Assembly (NCBI RefSeq): GCF_050268245.1
Contig: NZ_JBNNGK010000015.1
Location: forward strand, 30,731 to 94,730
DNA: 64,000 nt
Source of the DNA: JBNNGK01 sp050268245
Lineage (GTDB): Bacteria; Pseudomonadota; Gammaproteobacteria; Enterobacterales; Enterobacteriaceae
Direction: 5' to 3'
Part shown: one piece after another, positions 15,603 through 23,470 of the stretch
How the letters are laid out: each line of letters opens with the position of its first letter
Position numbering within the stretch: position 1 is the stretch's first letter
Translations under genes and position numbers: made by a program
Notes under the pieces: generated by a model
The model's database searches: none
Told to the model about the DNA's origin: nothing
What the model saw: only the letters and a program-made list of their open reading frames with translations

Positions 15603-17465
15603 ATGTCTATCGAAATTAACGTACCGGACATCGGTGCAGACGAAGTTGAAATCACCGAAATTCTGGTGAAAGTGGGCGACACCGTTGAAGCCGAACAATC
15701 GCTGATCACCGTTGAAGGTGACAAAGCGTCTATGGAAGTGCCTTCGCCACAGGCTGGCGTGGTGAAAGAGATCAAAGTTGCGGTTGGCGATAAAACGGAA
15801 ACCGGCAAACTGATCATGATCTTCGAAGCAGAAGGTGCAGCGCAGGCTGCACCCGCGGCTAAAACAGAAGAAAAACCTGCAGCAGCGCCAGCTGCCGCAG
15901 CAAAAGATGTAGAAGTACCGGATATCGGCGCCGATGAAGTAGAAGTGACCGAAATTTTGGTAAAAGTGGGTGACACCGTTGAAGCCGAACAATCGCTGAT
16001 CACTGTTGAAGGTGATAAAGCGTCGATGGAAGTGCCAGCACCGTTTGCGGGCACCGTGAAAGAGATCAAAATCAATACTGGCGATAAGGTAAAAACCGGC
16101 TCGCTGATTATGGTCTTCGACGTGGCAGGCGGCGGCTCTGCTGCACCGGCAGCGGCTGAAACTCAAGCGGCTCCGGCAGCAGCGCCAGCGGCGGCAGCGG
16201 CCAAAGACGTTGCCGTACCAGACATCGGCGGTGACGAAGTTGAAGTGACCGAAGTGATGGTCAAAGTCGGTGATAAGGTTGCCGCTGAACAGTCACTGAT
16301 CACCGTAGAAGGTGACAAAGCGTCGATGGAAGTGCCAGCGCCGTTTGCGGGCACCGTGAAAGAGATCAAAATCAACACCGGCGATAAAGTGAAAACCGGC
16401 TCGCTGATTATGGTGTTCGAAGTGGAAGGTGCTGCACCTGCCGCGGCTCCTGCGCAAAAAGCAGAAGCGGCACCGGCAGCGTCAAAACCAGCCGCTGCGC
16501 CTGCTGCCAAAGCAGAAAGCAAAGGCGAGTTCACCGAGAACGACGCTTATGTGCACGCTACCCCGGTTATCCGCCGTTTAGCGCGTGAATTCGGTGTAAA
16601 CCTGGCTAAAGTGAAAGGTACCGGTCGTAAAGGCCGCATCCTGCGCGAAGACGTTCAGGCTTACGTGAAAGACGCGGTGAAACGTGCCGAGTCTGCCCCT
16701 GCTGCTGCGGGTGGTGGTCTGCCAGGTATGCTGCCATGGCCGAAAGTGGACTTCAGCAAGTTCGGTGAAATCGAAGAAGTCGAAATGGGCCGCATCCAGA
16801 AGATCTCGGGTGCTAACCTTAGCCGTAACTGGGTGATGATCCCGCACGTTACGCACTTTGATAAAACGGATATCACCGATCTGGAAGCGTTCCGTAAGCA
16901 GCAGAACGAAGAAGCGGCTAAACGTAAGCTGGATGTGAAGTTCACCCCGGTGGTGTTCATCATGAAAGCCGTGGCAGCCGCGTTGGAGCAAATGCCACGC
17001 TTCAACAGCTCTCTGTCCGAAGACGGTCAGAAATTGACGCTGAAGAAATACATCAACGTGGGTGTCGCGGTTGATACGCCAAATGGCTTGGTGGTTCCGG
17101 TGTTCAAAGATGTGAACAAGAAGAGCATCACCGAGCTGTCTCGTGAACTGATGGCCATCTCCAAGAAAGCACGTGACGGTAAACTGACCGCCGGTGAGAT
17201 GCAGGGCGGTTGCTTCACCATCTCGAGCCTGGGCGGTATCGGGACAACGCACTTCGCGCCAATTGTTAATGCGCCTGAAGTGGCTATTCTGGGTGTCTCC
17301 AAGTCAGCGATGGAGCCAGTCTGGAACGGTAAAGAGTTCGTTCCGCGTCTGATGATGCCGATGTCTCTCTCCTTCGACCACCGTGTCATTGACGGTGCCG
17401 ATGGTGCGCGTTTCATCACTATTATCAATAACATGCTGGCTGACATCCGTCGTCTGGTGATGTAA
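15603..17465 (+). CDS. aceF: Dihydrolipoamide acetyltransferase (pyruvate dehydrogenase E2)
   Basis: Core of the pyruvate dehydrogenase complex; it passes acetyl groups from lipoyl-lysine to CoA. The 620 residues hold three tandem lipoyl domains with lipoylated lysines at 41, 139 and 239 in GDKAS motifs, joined by Ala/Pro-rich linkers. A peripheral-subunit-binding domain follows (ATPVIRRLAREFGV...GRKGRILREDV, about 318-355). The acetyltransferase domain ends with SFDHRVIDGADGARF, catalytic His593. The in-frame region before the ATG at 15603 lies inside aceE, so this start is firm. Lipoyl domain 2 is a mosaic at DNA level: its first half resembles domain 1 and its second half domain 3. Confidence 0.98.
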   Translation: MSIEINVPDIGADEVEITEILVKVGDTVEAEQSLITVEGDKASMEVPSPQAGVVKEIKVAVGDKTETGKLIMIFEAEGAAQAAPAAKTEEKPAAAPAAAAKDVEVPDIGADEVEVTEILVKVGDTVEAEQSLITVEGDKASMEVPAPFAGTVKEIKINTGDKVKTGSLIMVFDVAGGGSAAPAAAETQAAPAAAPAAAAAKDVAVPDIGGDEVEVTEVMVKVGDKVAAEQSLITVEGDKASMEVPAPFAGTVKEIKINTGDKVKTGSLIMVFEVEGAAPAAAPAQKAEAAPAASKPAAAPAAKAESKGEFTENDAYVHATPVIRRLAREFGVNLAKVKGTGRKGRILREDVQAYVKDAVKRAESAPAAAGGGLPGMLPWPKVDFSKFGEIEEVEMGRIQKISGANLSRNWVMIPHVTHFDKTDITDLEAFRKQQNEEAAKRKLDVKFTPVVFIMKAVAAALEQMPRFNSSLSEDGQKLTLKKYINVGVAVDTPNGLVVPVFKDVNKKSITELSRELMAISKKARDGKLTAGEMQGGCFTISSLGGIGTTHFAPIVNAPEVAILGVSKSAMEPVWNGKEFVPRLMMPMSLSFDHRVIDGADGARFITIINNMLADIRRLVM

Positions 17466-17822
17466 TGAACAAAGGGCGCAGCATGCTGCGCCCTTATCGC
17501 TTTAGTGGCAGTTTTGTCGGTTGTTGCATGACTCGACAGAATTGTTGAGACACGGGTCACTCGAACACGCTTTGCAGATAATTAACAATTCTGTAAACTG
17601 CTCGCGGTGTAAGCGTCCCGGTGGATGAAGGGCGTTATAAGATTGATTAATAATATATCCGAAATAATTGGAACTGCATCAAGGCGGCAAGCAAGTGAAT
17701 CCTGACGAGCTGGCATCAGTCAGTGATTTGGGTGAATGAACGCAGCCAACACGATGTTAGCTTCAAGCATGATGGGTATAAAATGACGTCTGACCCGCCG
17801 GACAATCAAATAAGAGGTCATG
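17466..17822. other. aceF-lpd intergenic region
   Basis: About 357 bp without a gene. It starts with the hairpin at 17472-17495, followed by A/T-rich DNA (GATAATTAACAATTC near 17577) that could hold ArcA or promoter elements. The independent lpd promoter known from E. coli would be expected here. I cannot place it with certainty. Confidence 0.5.
17472..17495 (+). terminator. Hairpin after aceF, probable partial terminator
   Basis: AAGGGCGCAGCA-TGCTGCGCCCTT is a perfect 24-bp palindrome starting 7 bp past the aceF stop codon. The T content after it is low (ATCGCTTT), so some read-through into lpd is likely, as in E. coli where lpd also has its own promoter. Confidence 0.6.
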
Positions 17823-19247
17823 ATGAGTACTGAAATTAAAACTCAGGTCGTGGTACTTGGGGCGGGCCCAGCAGGTTACTCTGCTGCCTTTCGTTGCGCT
17901 GACTTAGGTCTTGAAACCGTTCTGGTTGAACGCTATTCCACACTGGGTGGGGTTTGCCTGAATGTGGGATGTATCCCTTCCAAAGCCCTGTTGCACGTTG
18001 CCAAAGTGATCGAAGAAGCTAAAGCACTGGCTGAGCACGGCATTGTTTTCGGTGAGCCAAAAACCGACATTGACAAAATCCGCACCTGGAAAGAAAAAGT
18101 CATTACTCAGTTGACCGGTGGTCTGGCGGGTATGGCGAAAGGCCGTAAAGTCAAAGTCGTAAACGGCTTAGGCAAATTTACCGGCGCTAACACCCTGGTA
18201 GTTGAAGGCGAAAATGGTGCGACCACCATCAATTTCGATAACGCCATCATTGCCGCGGGTTCTCGTCCGATCCAACTGCCATTCATTCCTCATGACGATC
18301 CACGCGTATGGGATTCCACTGATGCACTGGAACTGAAAAGCGTTCCTGAGCGTCTGTTGGTGATGGGCGGTGGTATCATCGGTTTGGAAATGGGCACCGT
18401 ATACCATGCGTTGGGTTCTCAGATCGACGTGGTTGAAATGTTCGATCAGGTTATTCCGGCGGCGGATAAAGACGTGGTGAAAGTCTTCACTAAACGTATC
18501 AGCAAGCAATTCAACCTGATGCTGGAAACCAAAGTGACGGCGGTAGAAGCCAAAGAAGACGGCATCTACGTTACGATGGAAGGCAAAAAAGCGCCGGCGG
18601 AACCTCAGCGTTACGACGCGGTGCTGGTGGCTATCGGCCGTGTGCCAAACGGCAAACTGTTGGATGCCGGTAAGGCGGGCGTGGAGGTTGACGACCGTGG
18701 TTTCATCCACGTTGACAAACAGCTGCGCACCAACGTGCCACACATCTTTGCTATCGGCGATATCGTTGGTCAACCGATGCTGGCGCACAAAGGCGTGCAT
18801 GAAGGCCACGTTGCGGCAGAAGTTATCTCTGGTAAGAAACACTACTTCGATCCGAAAGTGATCCCATCCATCGCGTATACTGAGCCGGAAGTTGCTTGGG
18901 TCGGTCTGACCGAGAAAGAAGCGAAAGAGAAAGGCATCAGCTACGAAACATCCACCTTCCCGTGGGCAGCTTCTGGCCGTGCTATTGCTTCAGACTGTGC
19001 GGAAGGCATGACCAAACTGATCTTCGATAAAGAAACGCATCGTATCATCGGCGGTGCGATTGTTGGCACCAACGGCGGCGAACTGCTGGGCGAAATCGGT
19101 TTGGCTATTGAGATGGGCTGCGACGCAGAAGATATCGCGTTGACTATCCATGCTCACCCAACGCTGCATGAATCTGTTGGTCTGGCTGCCGAGATCTACG
19201 AAGGTAGTATCACTGACTTGCCTAACCCGAAAGCCAAGAAAAAGTAA
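17823..19247 (+). CDS. lpdA: Dihydrolipoamide dehydrogenase (E3)
   Basis: FAD-dependent disulfide oxidoreductase that reoxidises lipoyl groups with NAD+. It is shared by pyruvate and 2-oxoglutarate dehydrogenase and glycine cleavage. The 474-residue product has the FAD motif VVVLGAGPAGYSAAF, the redox disulfide Cys45/Cys50 in GGVCLNVGCIPSK, the NAD motif LLVMGGGIIGLEMG, FAIGDIVGQPMLAHKG, and the dimer-interface base HAHPTLHES. The second of two adjacent ATGs (17823) matches the E. coli start and follows an AAGAGGT ribosome site. It is the last gene of the pdh operon, with a spacer that likely holds its own promoter. Confidence 0.98.
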   Translation: MSTEIKTQVVVLGAGPAGYSAAFRCADLGLETVLVERYSTLGGVCLNVGCIPSKALLHVAKVIEEAKALAEHGIVFGEPKTDIDKIRTWKEKVITQLTGGLAGMAKGRKVKVVNGLGKFTGANTLVVEGENGATTINFDNAIIAAGSRPIQLPFIPHDDPRVWDSTDALELKSVPERLLVMGGGIIGLEMGTVYHALGSQIDVVEMFDQVIPAADKDVVKVFTKRISKQFNLMLETKVTAVEAKEDGIYVTMEGKKAPAEPQRYDAVLVAIGRVPNGKLLDAGKAGVEVDDRGFIHVDKQLRTNVPHIFAIGDIVGQPMLAHKGVHEGHVAAEVISGKKHYFDPKVIPSIAYTEPEVAWVGLTEKEAKEKGISYETSTFPWAASGRAIASDCAEGMTKLIFDKETHRIIGGAIVGTNGGELLGEIGLAIEMGCDAEDIALTIHAHPTLHESVGLAAEIYEGSITDLPNPKAKKK

Positions 19248-19269
19248 TTTCTTTGCTTGAACGGTTGAT

Positions 19270-19299
19270 AAACGGCGCCTATATAGGGGCCGTTTTTTT
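19270..19299 (+). terminator. Rho-independent terminator of lpdA
   Basis: AAACGGCGCC...GGGGCCGTTT, one mismatch, with a TATATA loop and then a run of seven T. It begins 23 bp past the lpdA stop. Confidence 0.9.
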
Positions 19300-19313
19300 A
19301 TGGGCGCCCGGTT

Positions 19314-19336
19314 AAAAGGCCGCTCAGCGAGCGGCC
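19314..19336 (-). terminator. Rho-independent terminator of the small minus-strand gene
   Basis: GGCCGCTC-AGC-GAGCGGCC (19318-19336): an 8-bp perfect stem with a 3-nt loop, followed on the minus strand by TTTTAAC. It stands 7 bp past the stop codon of the 40-residue reading frame and has no T-run on the plus strand, so it belongs to that gene. Confidence 0.75.
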
Positions 19337-19342
19337 AGTAGC

Positions 19343-19465
19343 TTACTTGTTCTGAAGTATGAGATTCAGTGTGACGCTATTACCGGAAATCATCCAGCCA
19401 CCTTCGCCAACGCCAAACGCAGACCCCAGTACAATGAGCAGGATAAAGAGCGAATTCCTTTTCAT
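19343..19465 (-). CDS. Probable small membrane or exported protein, 40 residues
   Basis: I do not recognise this protein. The reading frame starts MKRNSLFILLIVLGSAFGVG: a basic N-terminus, then one strongly hydrophobic segment (about residues 5-20), then a short polar tail ending LILQNK. This could be a single-span small membrane protein or a secreted peptide with an uncleaved signal. Three things support it: AAGGA seven bases before the ATG, a proper stop, and an intrinsic terminator of the right strand directly behind it. It is convergent with lpdA. The longer in-frame open frame upstream (to 19543) lacks these features. Confidence 0.5.
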   Translation of the reverse strand: MKRNSLFILLIVLGSAFGVGEGGWMISGNSVTLNLILQNK

Positions 19466-19531
19466 TGCGCAGTCCTTATTCAGGAACCACGACCACCGCG
19501 ATCTCACCGGGAAAACCTCAGTGGAACAAGC

Positions 19532-19672
19532 GCCTTGTAGCACTTGTCTCGCAGTTGTTGCAGCACTGCTCTCAAGCCCGGCGGCCGGCTGCTAAACCGG
19601 TAGAACAGACCCGTAGTCAGGGTACACAAACAAGAGGGTTTTATCTTTCTTTTTGGTTGTTTTTTTAACCAA
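19532..19672 (+). ncRNA. Candidate small RNA, upstream member of a tandem pair
   Basis: The segment starts with CCTTGTAGCACTTGT, contains CCGG-CTGCTAAA-CCGG and ends in a T-rich tract with seven T at 19661-19667. The same word order recurs about 160 bp downstream. It lies behind the lpdA terminator, so a transcript would need its own promoter, which I cannot place. The terminator stem is weak. I do not recognise a known RNA family. Confidence 0.25.
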
Positions 19673-19692
19673 TGTTGTGCACAATCATCTGG

Positions 19693-19791
19693 CCTTGTAG
19701 CGCTTGTATCGTTTTTTACGATGTAAGAAATCCGCTCGGTGCCTGCTAACACCGCACGGAACAAACAAACCGCTTTTATAGCGGTTTTTTT
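19693..19791 (+). ncRNA. Candidate small RNA, downstream member of a tandem pair
   Basis: It starts with CCTTGTAGCGCTTGT, has a small hairpin (ATCGT-TTTTT-ACGAT) and CGGTG...CACCG around CTGCTAA. It ends in a canonical terminator: AAACCGCT (19767-19774) pairs with AGCGGTTT (19780-19787), and the T-run extends to 19791. No plus-strand gene lies between the lpdA terminator and this one, so a terminator here implies a short transcript. The family is unknown; the start is inferred from the shared word. Confidence 0.4.
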
Positions 19792-20150
19792 GTGTTCGTA
19801 GCTCATCTTTTTCCCGCAGTATATCGATAACCGTTGTAAAAGAATGGGTATTGTGATGTGCTCATTACGCTGAATAAGCGTATCCGATCGGTAGGCTGCG
19901 GACGGCAGTTTGTCAGGGTGACAGCCGATTACACTGTGCTCAACGATTCAGCAAAGATTTAATGTTGCTTTTATGTGAACGAATTAACAACCGATTCAAA
20001 TCCTGATATGCTGGCTGAGCGCAACCGGGCACTGTACCTTACAGTCCAGGACATCGACAGCAGTGCCTCGTAATATTACCGTGCGCTAAAACCCGGTTTG
20101 AATATTGAGCGCCAGGCACAATAAATGACAATGAGAGCGAGGAGAAAGTC

Positions 20151-22754
20151 GTGCTAGAAGAATACCGTAAGCACGTGGCCGAGCGTGCTGCAGAGGGCAT
20201 CGTCCCTAAGCCATTAGATGCAACACAAATGGCAGCGCTGGTTGAATCATTAAAAAATCCGCCAAAAGGCGAAGAAGAGTTTCTGTTAGACCTGCTGATT
20301 AACCGAGTACCGCCGGGCGTTGATGAAGCCGCCTATGTCAAAGCAGGTTTTCTGGCCGCTATCGTTAAAGGCGAAGCAACCTCTCCCCTGATTACCCCAG
20401 AAAAAGCCACTGAACTGTTAGGCACCATGCAAGGTGGCTATAACATTCACCCGTTGATTGAAGCGTTGGATAACGAAAAGCTGGCTCCGATTGCAGCTAA
20501 GGCGCTGTCGCATACGTTACTGATGTTCGACAATTTCTACGATGTTGAAGAGAAAGCCAAAGCCGGGAATCCGCATGCCAAGCAAATCATGCAATCGTGG
20601 GCCGATGCCGAATGGTATCTGTCACGTCCACAGTTAGCGGAAAAAATCACCGTTACCGTGTTTAAGGTGACGGGCGAAACCAACACCGACGATCTGTCTC
20701 CGGCGCCGGATGCTTGGTCGCGTCCTGATATTCCACTGCACGCGCTGGCAATGTTGAAAAACGAACGTGACGGCATTGTGCCCGATCAGCCTGGCAGCGT
20801 TGGCCCGATCAAGCAGATTGAAGAACTGAATAAAAAAGGCTTCCCGCTGGCGTATGTCGGTGATGTTGTCGGAACGGGGTCTTCGCGTAAATCTGCCACT
20901 AACTCGGTGCTGTGGTTTATGGGTGACGATATCCCGTATGTACCGAACAAACGCGGCGGTGGCGTGGTGCTGGGTGGTAAAATTGCCCCTATCTTCTTCA
21001 ATACCATGGAAGATGCGGGTGCTTTGCCGATCGAAGTGGACGTGTCCGATTTGAATATGGGCGATGTGATTGACATCTTCCCGTATCAAGGTGAAGTGCG
21101 TAACCACGAAACCGGCGAACTGATTGCTAAGTTTGAGCTGAAAACCGATGTATTGCTGGATGAGGTGCGCGCCGGCGGTCGTATTCCGCTGATCATCGGC
21201 CGTGGGTTGACCACCAAAGCGCGCGAAGCATTGGGCTTACCGCAAAGTGACGTGTTCCGCATTGCCAAACCGGTTGCGGCCAGTAATAAAGGCTTCTCCT
21301 TGGCGCAGAAAATGGTTGGTCGTGCCTGTGGCGTTGCGGGTGTGCGCCCGGGGGAATACTGTGAACCGAAGATGACCTCGGTGGGTTCTCAGGACACCAC
21401 CGGGCCGATGACCCGTGATGAACTGAAAGATTTGGCTTGTCTGGGCTTCTCAGCCGATCTGGTGATGCAATCGTTCTGCCACACGGCGGCGTATCCTAAG
21501 CCGGTTGATGTGACGACGCACCACACGTTGCCAGACTTTATTATGAACCGTGGCGGTGTGTCATTGCGCCCTGGCGACGGCATCATCCACTCTTGGCTGA
21601 ACCGTATGTTGCTGCCTGATACCGTGGGCACGGGTGGGGATTCGCATACCCGCTTCCCGATTGGTATCTCGTTCCCGGCGGGATCGGGGTTAGTCGCGTT
21701 CGCCGCAGCAACCGGCGTTATGCCGTTGGATATGCCTGAGTCGGTGCTGGTGCGCTTTAAAGGTAAAATGCAGCCGGGTATTACGCTGCGCGATCTGGTG
21801 CACGCCATTCCTTACTACGCGATTCAGCAAGGTCTGCTGACCGTTGAGAAGAAAGGTAAGAAGAACATCTTCTCCGGTCGTATTCTGGAAATCGAAGGCT
21901 TGCCGGAACTGAAGGTAGAACAAGCGTTTGAACTGGCGGATGCGTCTGCCGAGCGTTCTGCGGCCGGTTGTACCATCAAACTGGATAAAGCGCCGATCGA
22001 AGAATACCTGAGTTCTAATATCGTGTTGCTGAAATGGATGATCTCTGAAGGTTACGGCGATCGTCGCACGCTGGAGCGCCGTATTCAGGGCATGGAAAAA
22101 TGGCTGGCCGATCCGCAACTGCTTGAAGGTGATGCCGATGCCGATGCCGACTATGCCGCGGTGATCGAAATCGATCTGGCTGAGGTTAAGCAGCCCATTC
22201 TGTGTGCGCCTAACGATCCCGACGATGCGCGCCTGTTGTCCGACGTCGCCAACAGTAAAATCGATGAAGTCTTTATCGGTTCTTGTATGACGAACATCGG
22301 TCACTTCCGCGCTGCCGGTAAACTGTTGGATCAACACAAAGGCCAACTGCCGACTCGCCTGTGGGTAGCACCGCCTACCAAGATGGATGCGGCTCAACTG
22401 ACCGAAGAAGGCTATTACAGCGTGTTTGGTAAGAGCGGGGCGCGTATCGAGATCCCCGGCTGTTCACTGTGTATGGGTAACCAGGCGCGCGTCGCTGATG
22501 GTGCCACGGTGGTTTCCACCTCAACCCGTAACTTCCCGAACCGCTTAGGTACTGGTGCGAATGTGTATCTGGCTTCGGCAGAGCTGGCCGCAGTGGCTTC
22601 TTTGTTGGGGCGTTTGCCGACGCCAGATGAATACCAGACTTATATGGAGCAGGTTGATAAGAGCGCGGCAGACACCTATCGCTACCTGAACTTTGATCGG
22701 TTGGAGCAATACACTGAAAAAGCGGATGGTGTGATTTTCCAGACGGCTGTCTAA
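20151..22754 (+). CDS. acnB: Bifunctional aconitate hydratase 2 / 2-methylisocitrate dehydratase
   Basis: Main TCA-cycle aconitase; a [4Fe-4S] enzyme that isomerises citrate and isocitrate and, as apoprotein, binds mRNA. The 867 residues match AcnB rather than AcnA. An N-terminal HEAT-like domain (MLEEYRKHVAERAAEGIVPKP) precedes the swivelling domain 4 (GETNTDDLSPAPDAW, GTGSSRKSATNSV), then TGGDSHTRFPIG. Cluster cysteines appear in GSCMTNIGHFR and PGCSLCMGNQ. The start is GTG (20151) behind GGAGAAA, as the homologous start demands. Its own terminator follows; yacL comes next as in E. coli. Confidence 0.97.
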   Translation: MLEEYRKHVAERAAEGIVPKPLDATQMAALVESLKNPPKGEEEFLLDLLINRVPPGVDEAAYVKAGFLAAIVKGEATSPLITPEKATELLGTMQGGYNIHPLIEALDNEKLAPIAAKALSHTLLMFDNFYDVEEKAKAGNPHAKQIMQSWADAEWYLSRPQLAEKITVTVFKVTGETNTDDLSPAPDAWSRPDIPLHALAMLKNERDGIVPDQPGSVGPIKQIEELNKKGFPLAYVGDVVGTGSSRKSATNSVLWFMGDDIPYVPNKRGGGVVLGGKIAPIFFNTMEDAGALPIEVDVSDLNMGDVIDIFPYQGEVRNHETGELIAKFELKTDVLLDEVRAGGRIPLIIGRGLTTKAREALGLPQSDVFRIAKPVAASNKGFSLAQKMVGRACGVAGVRPGEYCEPKMTSVGSQDTTGPMTRDELKDLACLGFSADLVMQSFCHTAAYPKPVDVTTHHTLPDFIMNRGGVSLRPGDGIIHSWLNRMLLPDTVGTGGDSHTRFPIGISFPAGSGLVAFAAATGVMPLDMPESVLVRFKGKMQPGITLRDLVHAIPYYAIQQGLLTVEKKGKKNIFSGRILEIEGLPELKVEQAFELADASAERSAAGCTIKLDKAPIEEYLSSNIVLLKWMISEGYGDRRTLERRIQGMEKWLADPQLLEGDADADADYAAVIEIDLAEVKQPILCAPNDPDDARLLSDVANSKIDEVFIGSCMTNIGHFRAAGKLLDQHKGQLPTRLWVAPPTKMDAAQLTEEGYYSVFGKSGARIEIPGCSLCMGNQARVADGATVVSTSTRNFPNRLGTGANVYLASAELAAVASLLGRLPTPDEYQTYMEQVDKSAADTYRYLNFDRLEQYTEKADGVIFQTAV

Positions 22755-23066
22755 CAACGGTTTGGTAACATCGTCAACCAAGGGGCCGTGAGGCCCCTTT
22801 TTACATGCATCATGCCCTATTTTACCGGTTCCTATCTGGTATCGCCTTTTTCGGTGAAGGCCAAAACAGTCTCCTCCCATCCCCACATAATCTAATTATT
22901 TATCAATATATTGCCGTAGAGTCCTATGGCAGCAAGGTGCGGTAAGCGCAACAATGCCGCTTGATAGCTTCACATTGCTGGCGCAAGCCGTTATATTGCG
23001 CGCGCTCACTGAATAAGTGCCGAATTACCGATTAAACTAAAGAAAAAGGCCTCAGGAGGGCATGCT
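22755..23066. other. acnB-yacL intergenic region
   Basis: About 312 bp. It holds the acnB terminator (22780-22802). The rest must include the yacL promoter; I see no further clear element. Confidence 0.5.
22780..22802 (+). terminator. Rho-independent terminator of acnB
   Basis: AAGGGGCC-GTGA-GGCCCCTT with a perfect 8-bp stem, continuing into TTTTT. Confidence 0.92.
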
Positions 23067-23429
23067 ATGGATTACGAATTTCTGCGTGATGTCACCGGCC
23101 AGGTGTTAGTCAGATTTTCTATGGGGCATGAAGTCATCGGTCATTGGATTAACGAGGAAATTAAAGGCGATCTCAACTTGGTGGATCGTATCGAGGCCGG
23201 TGCGGCATCGGTAAAAGGCAGCGAGCGCCAATGGCAGCTCGACGGTCATGAATACACGTTGTTGATGGATGGTGAGGAAGTGATGATTCGCGCCAATCAG
23301 CTATCGTTTGAAGGCGATGAAATGGAAGAAGGAATGAACTATTACGACGAAGAAAGCCTGTCTTTTTGCGGTGTAGAGGACTTCCTGGCGGTGCTCAAAG
23401 CTTACCGCCACTTTATGCTGAATTATTGA
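23067..23429 (+). CDS. yacL: UPF0231 family protein YacL
   Basis: A conserved 120-residue cytoplasmic protein of unknown function, very acidic toward the C-terminus. It begins MDYEFLRDVTGQVLVRFSMGHE and ends EDFLAVLKAYRHFMLNY, both typical of YacL from enterobacteria. AGGAGGG stands nine bases before the ATG at 23067; a nearer ATG at 23062 is out of frame. Position directly after acnB is conserved with E. coli. Confidence 0.92.
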   Translation: MDYEFLRDVTGQVLVRFSMGHEVIGHWINEEIKGDLNLVDRIEAGAASVKGSERQWQLDGHEYTLLMDGEEVMIRANQLSFEGDEMEEGMNYYDEESLSFCGVEDFLAVLKAYRHFMLNY

Positions 23430-23470
23430 GGCGATCGCCGCCCTGCATTGCGTTTTAGGGCGACGGCCGA

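Larger units (their letters stand above)
19466..20150. other. Long non-coding stretch between the small gene and acnB
   Basis: About 685 bp with no convincing protein gene. The left half (to about 19800) contains two related segments on the plus strand, each ending in a T-run, annotated as candidate small RNAs. The right half (19800-20150) should hold the acnB promoters. It includes TGTGA-N6-TAACA near 19975 (8 of 10 CRP positions) and A/T-rich DNA, nothing firmer. Confidence 0.55.

Noticed and set aside
19504..19806. 100-codon minus-strand open frame after lpd
   Set aside because: It crosses terminator-like sequences and has no protein-like pattern; the RNA interpretation of this stretch fits better.
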